Source: WRGT01 sp964450405
Lineage (GTDB): Bacteria; Spirochaetota; UBA4802; UBA5550
Reading direction: 5' to 3'
Length of the DNA: 64,000 nucleotides
Assembly: GCA_964450405.1 (NCBI GenBank)
Contig: CAYVCQ010000024.1
Span: 1-64,000 of the forward strand
Shown here: positions 8,265 through 15,635 of the stretch, piece after piece
How positions within the stretch are numbered: position 1 is the first letter of the stretch
How the letters are laid out: the number at the start of each line of letters is the position of its first letter
Made by a program: the position numbers and the translations under genes
The notes under the pieces: generated by a model
What the model saw: only the letters and a program-made list of their open reading frames with translations
Database searches by the model: none
Told to the model about the DNA's origin: nothing

Positions 8265-8927
8265 CTATTTTGAAAAACCGGAAGCCCCCTTAGGAAACTC
8301 CCTGATAAACGGAACAACCATACTCTGATACTTCTCCCTTTTAATCATTTCACAAAACTTCTTCATTGTCTGATAAGGAGCTTCATTCACAAAACTGTTA
8401 AAAATATTCAGAGGAATAACACCGCCTGGATCACCTGTTCCGGAAAAAACAACACGCAGATAACCGTCAGGCAATGGTTCAAACTGCCACACCGAATGTA
8501 CCCGGTTCATCCGGACAATACCCTTCTGCACAGGAAGAAATCCGGGATAATCTGTTCCCTCTATCCGGAGTATACCGCTTTTATCCTGTTTGATTGTTGT
8601 ATAAAGAACCGAATCGCGATCCTCAAGTGGCCAGGGAAGATATATTAAGGTATAGGCAATAACAACGGTGGGACTGATCCGTTTAAGATTTTTTGCACTT
8701 TTCATCCGGTACACCCACTGCGGCATGGAATCAATATCTTCAAAGAGTGAAACAACTCCACCAAGAGTTGAACGTACAACGGTTACACATCGGAACTCAA
8801 CAAGATCACTCCCCGGAATGGGATTCACTGTCAGATTAATATCTGACGAATCTCCCGCAAAAAGAACATTGCAGAATAAAATGATGGATAAAGAGGCAAT
8901 TAACATGTATGATTTATAATGCTGCAT
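8265..8927 (-). CDS. Exported START-like lipid-binding domain protein
   Basis: 220 residues with an N-terminal signal peptide (about 1-25, ending FAG or FAGDS) followed by a START/SRPBCC-type domain. The visible pattern is the long helix with DIDSMPQWVYRMKSAK, then LIYLPWPLEDRDSVLYTT, the strand pair common in START proteins (PWPLxxRD), then RVVFSGTGDPGGVIP and a final amphipathic helix. Such domains bind a hydrophobic ligand in a deep cavity; here it would act in the periplasm. AGAGGAAC upstream supports the start. It lies head to head with nothing and converges with repeat C. The ligand cannot be told. Confidence 0.75.
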   Translation of the reverse strand: MQHYKSYMLIASLSIILFCNVLFAGDSSDINLTVNPIPGSDLVEFRCVTVVRSTLGGVVSLFEDIDSMPQWVYRMKSAKNLKRISPTVVIAYTLIYLPWPLEDRDSVLYTTIKQDKSGILRIEGTDYPGFLPVQKGIVRMNRVHSVWQFEPLPDGYLRVVFSGTGDPGGVIPLNIFNSFVNEAPYQTMKKFCEMIKREKYQSMVVPFIREFPKGASGFSK

Positions 8928-8989
8928 ATTGTTCCTCTTTAACCATGTACGGCAACACCGGATACTCCGGCAGTTTATCGGTTAAATTT

Positions 8990-9433
8990 CTATTCTTTAA
9001 AATTTACTTTATCTGACTTTGATTGGCGTGTAGCAAATAACTCCATTGCCATTACAAATGGTATAAGTATTAGAGGGAAAAGTACAGCAAATTCATGCCC
9101 GCTGATATCATTAAGATCTGGATCGGAAGTTACATAAACAACGTCAATACTGGTACCGTATAACCACTTTGGATCCTCTGCATTTTCGTCTTTTTTAAAA
9201 AAACGATCTCCTGATCCGTGATACACTTTTCCTTTTCTATCAGTAAAGGTATATTCAACACTTATTTTAGAGGTAGTTGTGTGAGGATCAACTCTCAACT
9301 CATTTACTTTGGATATTTTACCAGTGACGGTTTCTGAAAGAAAAACCAGTCGGAAAGCATCAGCGCGGATTATTCCGTAGATAACAACACCGGCAATTAG
9401 AAGACCGGTAGAAATTAAATTTTTTCTTTTCAT
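8990..9433 (-). CDS. DUF3592-like membrane protein
   Basis: 147 residues with a transmembrane segment near each end (about 7-30 and 110-130). The middle is a beta-rich extracytoplasmic part with a VEYTFTDRKGKVYHG stretch and a VDVVYVTSDPD-like stretch (here IDVVYVTSDPDLN). This is the pattern of DUF3592 family proteins: VxYxYxVdGkxY followed by VxVxYdPxdP. Their function is unknown. No good Shine-Dalgarno sequence is seen before the ATG. It precedes the START-like gene on the same strand by 62 bases, so the two could be co-transcribed. Confidence 0.6.
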   Translation of the reverse strand: MKRKNLISTGLLIAGVVIYGIIRADAFRLVFLSETVTGKISKVNELRVDPHTTTSKISVEYTFTDRKGKVYHGSGDRFFKKDENAEDPKWLYGTSIDVVYVTSDPDLNDISGHEFAVLFPLILIPFVMAMELFATRQSKSDKVNFKE

Positions 9434-9485
9434 TTGTTTAAGTGTTTAAAAAAAGTGTACGGGAAAAATAATATCATATTATTCT

Positions 9486-9866
9486 TCAGAATATTCCGTC
9501 ATCATCGGAAACAATATGAATGTGAGTTTTATCATCCTTCTCCGTCAGACATCCGAATTCGCCCAGATATGTCGGGGCAAGTTCACTTACCCGGGGAGTA
9601 ACAATTGCAAGCCTTAATCTGTTGTAACCCATTACGTTTCTTTCATTTATACCTTCTGCAATGACATTCCGTATATCCTCGGGGCGGAAATCATCTGCAT
9701 CGGCAATATATATTAAAAGTCTGTGTCCGATAACAATTTTCTTTTTAAGTTTTACTCCGCAATTAAGTATGCTGTTATCCTCTTTTTCTATTGAATCAAA
9801 AACACTGTTGTCACATCCGCATCCCAGAACATGTATGGCAAAATTCACTATCGCAGTATTTCTCAT
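9486..9866 (-). CDS. Conserved-looking small protein of unknown function
   Basis: 126 residues, not recognised. The sequence is soluble, with a Cys-rich start (VLGCGCDNSVFD) and a later single Cys (FGCLTEKDD), alternating beta strands and an acidic C-terminus (SDDDGIF). The coding frame is supported by GGAGG 6 bases before the ATG and by the absence of competing frames. A perfect 28-base palindrome sits directly upstream of the ribosome binding site. The FlgM-like gene lies 50 bases further upstream on the same strand. Confidence 0.55.
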   Translation of the reverse strand: MRNTAIVNFAIHVLGCGCDNSVFDSIEKEDNSILNCGVKLKKKIVIGHRLLIYIADADDFRPEDIRNVIAEGINERNVMGYNRLRLAIVTPRVSELAPTYLGEFGCLTEKDDKTHIHIVSDDDGIF

Positions 9867-9875
9867 TATACCTCC

Positions 9876-9903
9876 GTAGGGGTAACTCTAGAGTTACCCC
9901 TAC
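9876..9903. promoter_or_regulatory. Perfect 28-bp palindrome before a ribosome binding site
   Basis: GTAGGGGTAACTCT followed by AGAGTTACCCCTAC is a perfect 14-bp inverted repeat with no loop in the DNA form. It lies in the 49-base gap between two minus-strand genes, 12 bases after the stop of the upstream FlgM-like gene and immediately before the GGAGG of the downstream gene. As RNA it would fold into a strong hairpin without a U-tract. A dimeric regulator site, a translation-controlling hairpin or an RNA processing site are all possible. Confidence 0.7.
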
Positions 9904-9915
9904 TATCCAATCGGC

Positions 9916-10293
9916 CTAGATCTCAGGCTTCTCAAGCAGTTTTCTCAGAACAAAATCCTCATTAAGATCGTAAAATCCCTCTTTGATCTTTTCCTTTGCA
10001 TCGCGTATTCTATCCAGCCTGTAGACATTCCTCAAATCCGCTTCTTTGAACTTTATATCCTCCGCCAGATCTGCGGAATAAAACTTTGCATCCTTTAAAA
10101 GCTTAACCTTCTCAATCCTTACAAGATTGTCTTTCTCAAATCTGATCTTTGCTTCAGATGATATCTCAATAACATCGCTGCTGCGATCTGGTTTTACAAG
10201 CCGCCTTGGGCCTTTCAACTCGGTGTGGCTGCTGTCAGTCCTGCTGCCGTTACTTCCAATACCAACTGAGTTCGGGAATCTAATTGCTGTCAT
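9916..10293 (-). CDS. FlgM-like protein (putative anti-sigma factor)
   Basis: 125 residues, polar and probably unfolded at the N-terminus (about 1-38, S/G/R-rich). DVIEISSEAKIRF follows, like the DxVxLSxxA element found in FlgM proteins. The C-terminus RDAKEKIKEGFYDLNEDFV resembles the FlgM end (IxxGxYxxDxxxIAxxLL). FlgM binds and inhibits the flagellar sigma factor FliA until the hook is complete. AAAGGAGGAACACT before the ATG is a strong ribosome binding site. There are no flagellar genes in the window, and the middle (70-100) is longer than in typical FlgM, so this is a tentative call by pattern. Confidence 0.45.
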   Translation of the reverse strand: MTAIRFPNSVGIGSNGSRTDSSHTELKGPRRLVKPDRSSDVIEISSEAKIRFEKDNLVRIEKVKLLKDAKFYSADLAEDIKFKEADLRNVYRLDRIRDAKEKIKEGFYDLNEDFVLRKLLEKPEI

Positions 10294-10545
10294 AGTGTTC
10301 CTCCTTTACAGTTATGTCTCATTATATTTTCGGTATATTTTTAAAATTGATAAGTAAAATATTTTAGAATATTGTAAAATAGAATTCTTTTTCCCTCCCC
10401 CTATAATAAAAAATTGCATTATAACAAATATCTAATCTATCACTGTTCATATTTAAATTAAAGCTTTACAGGACGATCCCAATGGTACGGAGTACCGGAA
10501 GACAGGAGCTTCTGAAAATATTCAGGCGGATTAATATAAAATATA

Positions 10546-11199
10546 ATGAATAAATTTAAAGCAGTAGTATTTGATCTCGATGGTACTCTACTCAATACAA
10601 TTGAAGATATCGGAAACTCAATGAACCTGGTACTGGAGTCAATGGGATTTCCGCTTCACACAATTCCTGAATATAAAATTTTAGTCGGAAAAGGTATGCA
10701 CAACCTTGTCACCAGTTCACTCCCCCCGGATTCCAGGGATAATAGAACAGTTGACATATGCTTTGAGAAAATGTTTGAAGAGTACAGCAGCAGATGGGGC
10801 GATAAAACCCATCCCTATCCGGGAATCCCTGAGCTTCTCGACTCCCTAACTGAGAAAGAGATAAAACTTGCCATATTATCGAACAAGACACACCCCATCA
10901 CCCTTCTTGTAGTAGATAAATTTCTGCATAAATGGAATTTTGAAGCTGTATTCGGAGAGCGTCCCGGCGTTCCGCGAAAACCGGACCCGGCTTCGGCATT
11001 TGAAGTCATGGAGATCCTGAATATACCAGGAGAAGAAATAATTTACCTGGGTGATTCAGGATCTGATATGGAAACTGCAAACAGTGCTGGAATGTATGCT
11101 GTTGGTGCGCTCTGGGGATTCAGAAACGCCGATGAGCTTATGGAGCATGGAGCAAAACTGATGATACAGACGCCGGAGGAATTGCTGAAACTTTTTTGA
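10546..11199 (+). CDS. gph: HAD hydrolase, phosphoglycolate phosphatase-like
   Basis: 217-residue HAD-superfamily phosphatase. Motif I is VVFDLDGTLLNT near residue 8 (nucleophile Asp and general acid Asp). A helical cap follows (residues about 17-80). Motif II is AILSNKTHP, motif III is the Lys of RKPDPASAF, and motif IV is YLGDSGSDMETANSAG with the Mg-binding acidic residues. This arrangement is that of Gph/PGMB-like type I cap enzymes, which remove phosphate from 2-phosphoglycolate or small sugar phosphates. The precise substrate is not readable. It is a single gene, preceded by A/T-rich sequence without an evident promoter (10294-10545). Confidence 0.8.
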   Translation: MNKFKAVVFDLDGTLLNTIEDIGNSMNLVLESMGFPLHTIPEYKILVGKGMHNLVTSSLPPDSRDNRTVDICFEKMFEEYSSRWGDKTHPYPGIPELLDSLTEKEIKLAILSNKTHPITLLVVDKFLHKWNFEAVFGERPGVPRKPDPASAFEVMEILNIPGEEIIYLGDSGSDMETANSAGMYAVGALWGFRNADELMEHGAKLMIQTPEELLKLF

Positions 11200-11258
11200 G
11201 TAATTTTTTAGTTATATTTTTTTACTATAACTGTATAGTATTGACCAATGTATCAGTG

Positions 11259-11417
11259 GGCTATCTTAAATGCCTGAATTTTCTGTGTTTGTCATTCCGG
11301 TTTTGCATCATCGATTCTTGCAAATACCGGAATCTCCTGATTAAATTATCTGTATGAGATTCCGGCATTTCGTTTCACTACAGCCGGAATGACAACGATT
11401 GATCTTTTGAGACAGCC
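11259..11417 (+). mobile_element. Palindromic MITE-like repeat, copy 2 (full 159 bp)
   Basis: The core GTCATTCCGG ... CCGGAATGAC (11291-11394) with its inner GGAATCTC/GAGATTCC hairpin is flanked by 32 bases on the left and 23 on the right. These flanks are shared with copy 6 at 63465. The outermost ends are GGCTATCTTAAA and TTTTGAGACAGCC, an imperfect terminal inverted repeat. The total of 159 bp equals that of copy 6, suggesting that this is the complete element and that shorter copies are cores. It carries no coding capacity. Confidence 0.8.
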
Positions 11418-11448
11418 TCACATTTTAAGTTAATATAAGAGTAAAATA

Positions 11449-11484
11449 AGCACTAGATTCCCGTCTGCACGGGAATCTAGTGCT
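11449..11484. repeat. 16-bp perfect hairpin
   Basis: AGCACTAGATTCCCGT and ACGGGAATCTAGTGCT are perfectly complementary around a CTGC loop. No U-tract follows on either strand, so it is not a standard terminator. It lies between the HAD gene and the exported protein gene. Confidence 0.6.
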
Positions 11485-11554
11485 GTATCAGATAAAAACA
11501 TAGATCTAAACTATTCGTAAAATGCTTTAATCTACGGAGATCAAAACATTAATT

Positions 11555-12199
11555 ATGAAACTAAAAAATTTTTTAATTATCCTGTTACCGGTTATATTCC
11601 TAAGCAATCTTAGCGGAGCTGAAGTGAACAAGCGACCATGTGAGCTGCAGTTTTATGTCAACTCGCACCTTACAACAACAACTTTGATTGAATATAATCA
11701 GAAAGGTGATGTTTTGAAAATGTCATCCTACGAGGACAGCAAACTTATAGATTATGCCAGATATAAGTACGATTCAAACGGCAGACTCACTGCTGAAAAG
11801 AGTTACAATTACTCGAACATCCTTTTAAAAACAAGACTATACAGTTATGACAATTCCGGCCTTATAACCGGTGAAAAAGTTTATTCGCCCTCGGGAAATT
11901 TAATTGAATATCTTGTTATAAGCTATATAAACAGAAAGATAGATAAGATTGACTATTACAAATCTGATGATAATTTATTTCAGACTATAGAATTTAAATA
12001 CACAGGCAATTTATTAAACGCCATGTCATTCAACAAGATTGGAAAGTTTGTTATGATTATGAAACCGGTTTATGATAAAAACATGCTGCTCATCGGGCAT
12101 ACAATTAAACACTCAAGTGCCGATGTTAAAATAGAGACAAAGTATATTTACGAAGAAGGCTTCGCTACGGAAGATTCACTTACTATTATTTTCAGGTAA
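11555..12199 (+). CDS. Exported protein with YD-like repeats
   Basis: 214 residues. Signal peptide about 1-22 (LKNFLIILLPVIFLSNLSGA). The mature part is a series of short tyrosine-rich strands separated by G/N turns (YDSNGRLTAEKSYNYSN, YDNSGLITGEKVYSPSGN, then FKYTGNLLNAMSFNKIGKF), resembling the YD/RHS-like repeats of cell-surface and antitoxin-like proteins. It has no toxin or core domain, so it is more likely a small extracytoplasmic beta structure. GGAG lies 14 bases before the ATG, which is rather far. It converges with the diguanylate cyclase gene, whose last base is adjacent (no gap), so the two transcripts must overlap. Confidence 0.55.
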   Translation: MKLKNFLIILLPVIFLSNLSGAEVNKRPCELQFYVNSHLTTTTLIEYNQKGDVLKMSSYEDSKLIDYARYKYDSNGRLTAEKSYNYSNILLKTRLYSYDNSGLITGEKVYSPSGNLIEYLVISYINRKIDKIDYYKSDDNLFQTIEFKYTGNLLNAMSFNKIGKFVMIMKPVYDKNMLLIGHTIKHSSADVKIETKYIYEEGFATEDSLTIIFR

Positions 12200-13816
12200 T
12201 CACACCGCAAGCTCAACACGGTTTCTTCCGTTCTCCTTAGCCCGATATAGTGCCAGATCTGCATCCTTGATCAGTTCCTCGGCTGTCTGATTTTTCCTGT
12301 ACTGCGCAATCCCCATACTTACAGTGATCCCCACACGTTCATGAATCAGTTCAAGATGTCTCTCTGCAATTCCGCAGACATCGTTAAGGCCGATTTCAGA
12401 AATAATCAGAATAAATTCCTCTCCGCCGAACCTTGCAGCAAGATCCGTATCACGGACATTTTCTTTTAGATAGCTGCTTAGTGCAGATAGTATACGGTCA
12501 CCTTCATCATGTCCGAATTTATCATTGTACTGTTTAAAATGATCTATATCAAGCATTACCAGACAGAATAGATCGTTATACCTGTTTGCCCTGGCCATTT
12601 GTGTTTCAAGTGTAAGATCAATCATTCTGCGGTTTGCAAGTCCGGTTAGAGGATCGTGGAGCGATAGACGTTTTGTTTCAGATAAAAGATTATGGTTCTG
12701 TATTGCCATCCCCAGCTGCTTACCCAATGATATAAGCATTTCGCATACATGTTCCTGCGGATTATAATCTTTTTCAGTTATAAATTCACACAATCCGATT
12801 ATCCTGTCACCTGCAATAAGCTGAATAGATATATGTCCATGATCTGAATCAGTTCCGTTATTTTTCCACCAGCAGGATTCTGAATCACAGCAGAGAGTTA
12901 TATTTATTAAATCCTCCTGATCAGACTTATCACTTAAATCCGATATTTTATCTCCGCTTCCGCAGAAATCAATTTCTCCATCTTTCATCCTGTATCTGTA
13001 AAATTGCCGGACTTTATCGTTTTGCGTATTTAATGTAAACTCTACGCCAAATCTGGTACCGGCAAATCCGTGCTTCATAATTTCTTCAGCGACACATTGA
13101 AACAACTCCTCATGTGTTATGGACTGGTTGATAACTGATCCCAGAATATTCATAATATTTAATTCCGAATTCCATTGCCTGAGTGTTTCCTCTTTTAATC
13201 TTACATCTTCCAGTGCTTTCTCTTTATCATCAACAGTTATCTCAAGTTGTCGATTTGATGTAACCAGTGCATCCTGTGCCTCAAGCAGTTCATGATTTTT
13301 CTGTATTGCGGCTTCATATGCAGAGATCATAAGATCGAGCATCTTCTGTCTGTTACCCGTGATATTATAACTCTTCCCGGAATAAAAAACCTCTTCACTG
13401 TTTCCGCATGCATCAAGTTCAACGTTATGATTTAAAATGTTAAAAAACTTTTCCAGTTTAGAAATCAGAAAGTCAGCATCATAGGGTTTTGAGATAAAAT
13501 CATCTGCTCCGCATTCCAGGGATAATACAATATCCTGCGGTGAGGCAAGAGATGTGAGGAGTATTACCGGGATCCCGGCAGTTGATGGATTAGCGCGTAT
13601 GGCCCGGCATAAATCATAACCGTTCATAACAGGCATAACTATATCGGTAATTACGAGAGATGGAGGATTCTTCCCGATAACTTCCAGCGCCTCACTGCCG
13701 CTATGAACGACGGTTACACCATATCCGCTATGCCCTAGAAGATATGAGAGCAGCTCAGCCTGCGTTTTGCTATCCTCAACAATCAGAATATGAGAATGTT
13801 TGTTTTGATCTGCCAT
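12200..13816 (-). CDS. REC-GAF-GGDEF diguanylate cyclase (WspR-like output)
   Basis: 538 residues. An N-terminal receiver (about 8-125) has the VITDIVMPVMNG phosphorylation site. A linker with coiled coil (150-215), a GAF-like domain (about 215-360) and a GGDEF domain (about 375-536) follow. The active-site loop is FGGEEF, so it should make c-di-GMP from two GTP. RDTD, five residues before it, is the inhibitory I-site (RxxD), giving product feedback. The RDTDLAAR segment closely resembles that of WspR. It is the last gene of the chemosensory operon, 10 bases after the preceding REC gene, and CheA in the operon is its likely phosphodonor. The GAF domain is an addition relative to Pseudomonas WspR (REC-GGDEF). 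Confidence 0.9.
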   Translation of the reverse strand: MADQNKHSHILIVEDSKTQAELLSYLLGHSGYGVTVVHSGSEALEVIGKNPPSLVITDIVMPVMNGYDLCRAIRANPSTAGIPVILLTSLASPQDIVLSLECGADDFISKPYDADFLISKLEKFFNILNHNVELDACGNSEEVFYSGKSYNITGNRQKMLDLMISAYEAAIQKNHELLEAQDALVTSNRQLEITVDDKEKALEDVRLKEETLRQWNSELNIMNILGSVINQSITHEELFQCVAEEIMKHGFAGTRFGVEFTLNTQNDKVRQFYRYRMKDGEIDFCGSGDKISDLSDKSDQEDLINITLCCDSESCWWKNNGTDSDHGHISIQLIAGDRIIGLCEFITEKDYNPQEHVCEMLISLGKQLGMAIQNHNLLSETKRLSLHDPLTGLANRRMIDLTLETQMARANRYNDLFCLVMLDIDHFKQYNDKFGHDEGDRILSALSSYLKENVRDTDLAARFGGEEFILIISEIGLNDVCGIAERHLELIHERVGITVSMGIAQYRKNQTAEELIKDADLALYRAKENGRNRVELAV

Positions 13817-13826
13817 CTGTTAAACT

Positions 13827-14582
13827 CTACTCTCTTTTCTTTAAATTCTTAACCTGATCAAGTACATCTGCCGCACATGTGGGACAATATCCATGAGAAA
13901 ACGTAGCCTGCGAATGCTGCGATAAATAATGTTCAAGCTGATTCCAGTAACCTTCATCGTCACGGATCTTTTTACATACTGAACATATGGGGATCAACCC
14001 CGACAGAGTTTGAATTTTTTCATTTGCTTCGCGAAGTTCCCTGTTTGCCTGTTCAAGTTCCCTGTTTTTCTGCACTGCAGTTTCGTAGGTCGAGATAAGC
14101 ATATCGAGAATCTGTATCCGCGATGAAGTTATATACTGCTTCTTCCCGCCGAACATTATTTCAATCCCGATGTCTGTGGGATTACTTTTGCGTACTTCAT
14201 AATTAAGAAGAATGTATTCAATCCTGGAAAGCAGCACATTCTCCTCATAGGGCTTAGTTACAAAATTATCAGCCCCGCAATCGAGCCCCTTTACAACGTC
14301 ATCTGGATCTGAAAGTGTCGTAAGAAGCAGAACTGGGATTATCTTAAGTTTGTCATCAGATTTAATTTTACGGCATAGCTGGTAACCGTCCATTTCCGGC
14401 ATCATAACATCGCTTATTATTATTGTTGGAATTTTACCCTCAAGATAAACCATGGCCTCTTTACCGTTAGATGCTGCGTCCACCATGTAGCCTTTTTTTT
14501 CAAGAATATATTTCAGTTCCTCCATTTGTGTGGGGCTGTCCTCCACAATGAGAATCCTGGTTTTTTCATTTGATGTGGTCAT
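13827..14582 (-). CDS. Response regulator with C-terminal Cys motif
   Basis: 251 residues. A receiver domain (about 8-125) has the IISDVMMPEMDGYQ site. A helical linker and coiled coil follow, and then a short C-terminal module (about 195-250) with PICSVCKKIRDDEGYWNQ and later YCPTCAADV. This module is common at the ends of REC and PAS signalling proteins; the two Cys-x2-Cys pairs suggest zinc binding, but no activity is established. The linker (ISTYETAVQKNRELE) matches that of the neighbouring GGDEF protein, so the two genes probably share an ancestor. It lies between cheB and the GGDEF gene in the Wsp-like operon and may act as a phosphate sink or relay. Confidence 0.8.
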   Translation of the reverse strand: MTTSNEKTRILIVEDSPTQMEELKYILEKKGYMVDAASNGKEAMVYLEGKIPTIIISDVMMPEMDGYQLCRKIKSDDKLKIIPVLLLTTLSDPDDVVKGLDCGADNFVTKPYEENVLLSRIEYILLNYEVRKSNPTDIGIEIMFGGKKQYITSSRIQILDMLISTYETAVQKNRELEQANRELREANEKIQTLSGLIPICSVCKKIRDDEGYWNQLEHYLSQHSQATFSHGYCPTCAADVLDQVKNLKKRE

Positions 14583-14594
14583 ATTATACCTCTT

Positions 14595-15635
14595 TTATTT
14601 CTTTAGTAATATATATTTAATTTTATCCGCAATTCCTTCCGGCGAAAGTACACAGACTGCACCACCTATTTTAATTGCTTCACCGGGCATTCCGAACACT
14701 ACTGAACTCTCTTCGTTCTGAGCGAATGTAATTGCGCCATTATCTCTCATAAGCTTCAGTTCGTCTGCGCCATCACGCCCCATACCTGTAAGAAGCACTC
14801 CCATTGCCCTTGAACCGTACAACTCCGCAACAGTACGGAAAAGATATGAAACTGCAGGGCGGAGATTTTTTATTGGAGGATCGCTGCTTAGAACAATACT
14901 TCCCGAAGCATCAACACCCATATGCACACCATCAGGAGCAACATAAACTGTATTGCGGCTGATCTTCTCTCCATGTGATGGTATTTTAACACTTATACTG
15001 CAGGTTTCAGAAAGCCATTGTGCAAATCCTGCACTGAATCCGCTGGTTATATGCTGAACAATCAATATAGGCTGCGCTATCTCACCATTCAATTCTTTAA
15101 GAAAACTCTGAAGTGCCTGAGGGCCTCCGGTTGATGCGCCCACTGCAATAAGATCAATTTCATCAACTGCTGCAATTATATCACTGCATCCGTTTATAAT
15201 TTTTTTTACAGATGCTGATTTTTTCCTGCTGACCACTTTTATTTCCGACATCAGTTTGACAAGACTTATAAAATCAACTTTCTCTTTCTCATATAAAGGA
15301 CTATCCATTCCTGCGGGCCTTCCAATTATAGTAAGTGCGCCTGCCTCTATGGAGCGGAGAGAAAGAGCAACATTTTCTTTATCGAAACTTGAACTTACTA
15401 TAATAATCGGTATTGGAGTAGTCTCCATTATTCTGCGTGTTGTTTCAAAACCGTCAATCCCCGGCATGTTTATATCCATAGTTATAACATCGGGGCGGTT
15501 CCCCTTAATCATAGATATTGCTTCACCGCCGCTTGATGCAGAGCCGATAATTTCAATTTCAGGATCAGTTGTTAAAATATTCGAAAGAAAATTAACAGCA
15601 ACCTGAGAATCATCTACAATCAGAACTTTAACCAT
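14595..15635 (-). CDS. cheB: CheB, chemotaxis protein-glutamate methylesterase
   Basis: 346 residues. An N-terminal receiver (about 3-120) has VITMDINMPGIDG. The C-terminal methylesterase domain (about 155-345) has the catalytic Ser in VGASTGGPQAL, the His in VQHI and the Asp in LLTGMGRDGA. It removes methyl groups from glutamates of the chemoreceptor when phosphorylated by CheA. The position directly after cheA (one base apart) and before the REC and GGDEF genes corresponds to wspF. The start ATG is contiguous with the cheA stop. Confidence 0.93.
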   Translation of the reverse strand: MVKVLIVDDSQVAVNFLSNILTTDPEIEIIGSASSGGEAISMIKGNRPDVITMDINMPGIDGFETTRRIMETTPIPIIIVSSSFDKENVALSLRSIEAGALTIIGRPAGMDSPLYEKEKVDFISLVKLMSEIKVVSRKKSASVKKIINGCSDIIAAVDEIDLIAVGASTGGPQALQSFLKELNGEIAQPILIVQHITSGFSAGFAQWLSETCSISVKIPSHGEKISRNTVYVAPDGVHMGVDASGSIVLSSDPPIKNLRPAVSYLFRTVAELYGSRAMGVLLTGMGRDGADELKLMRDNGAITFAQNEESSVVFGMPGEAIKIGGAVCVLSPEGIADKIKYILLKK

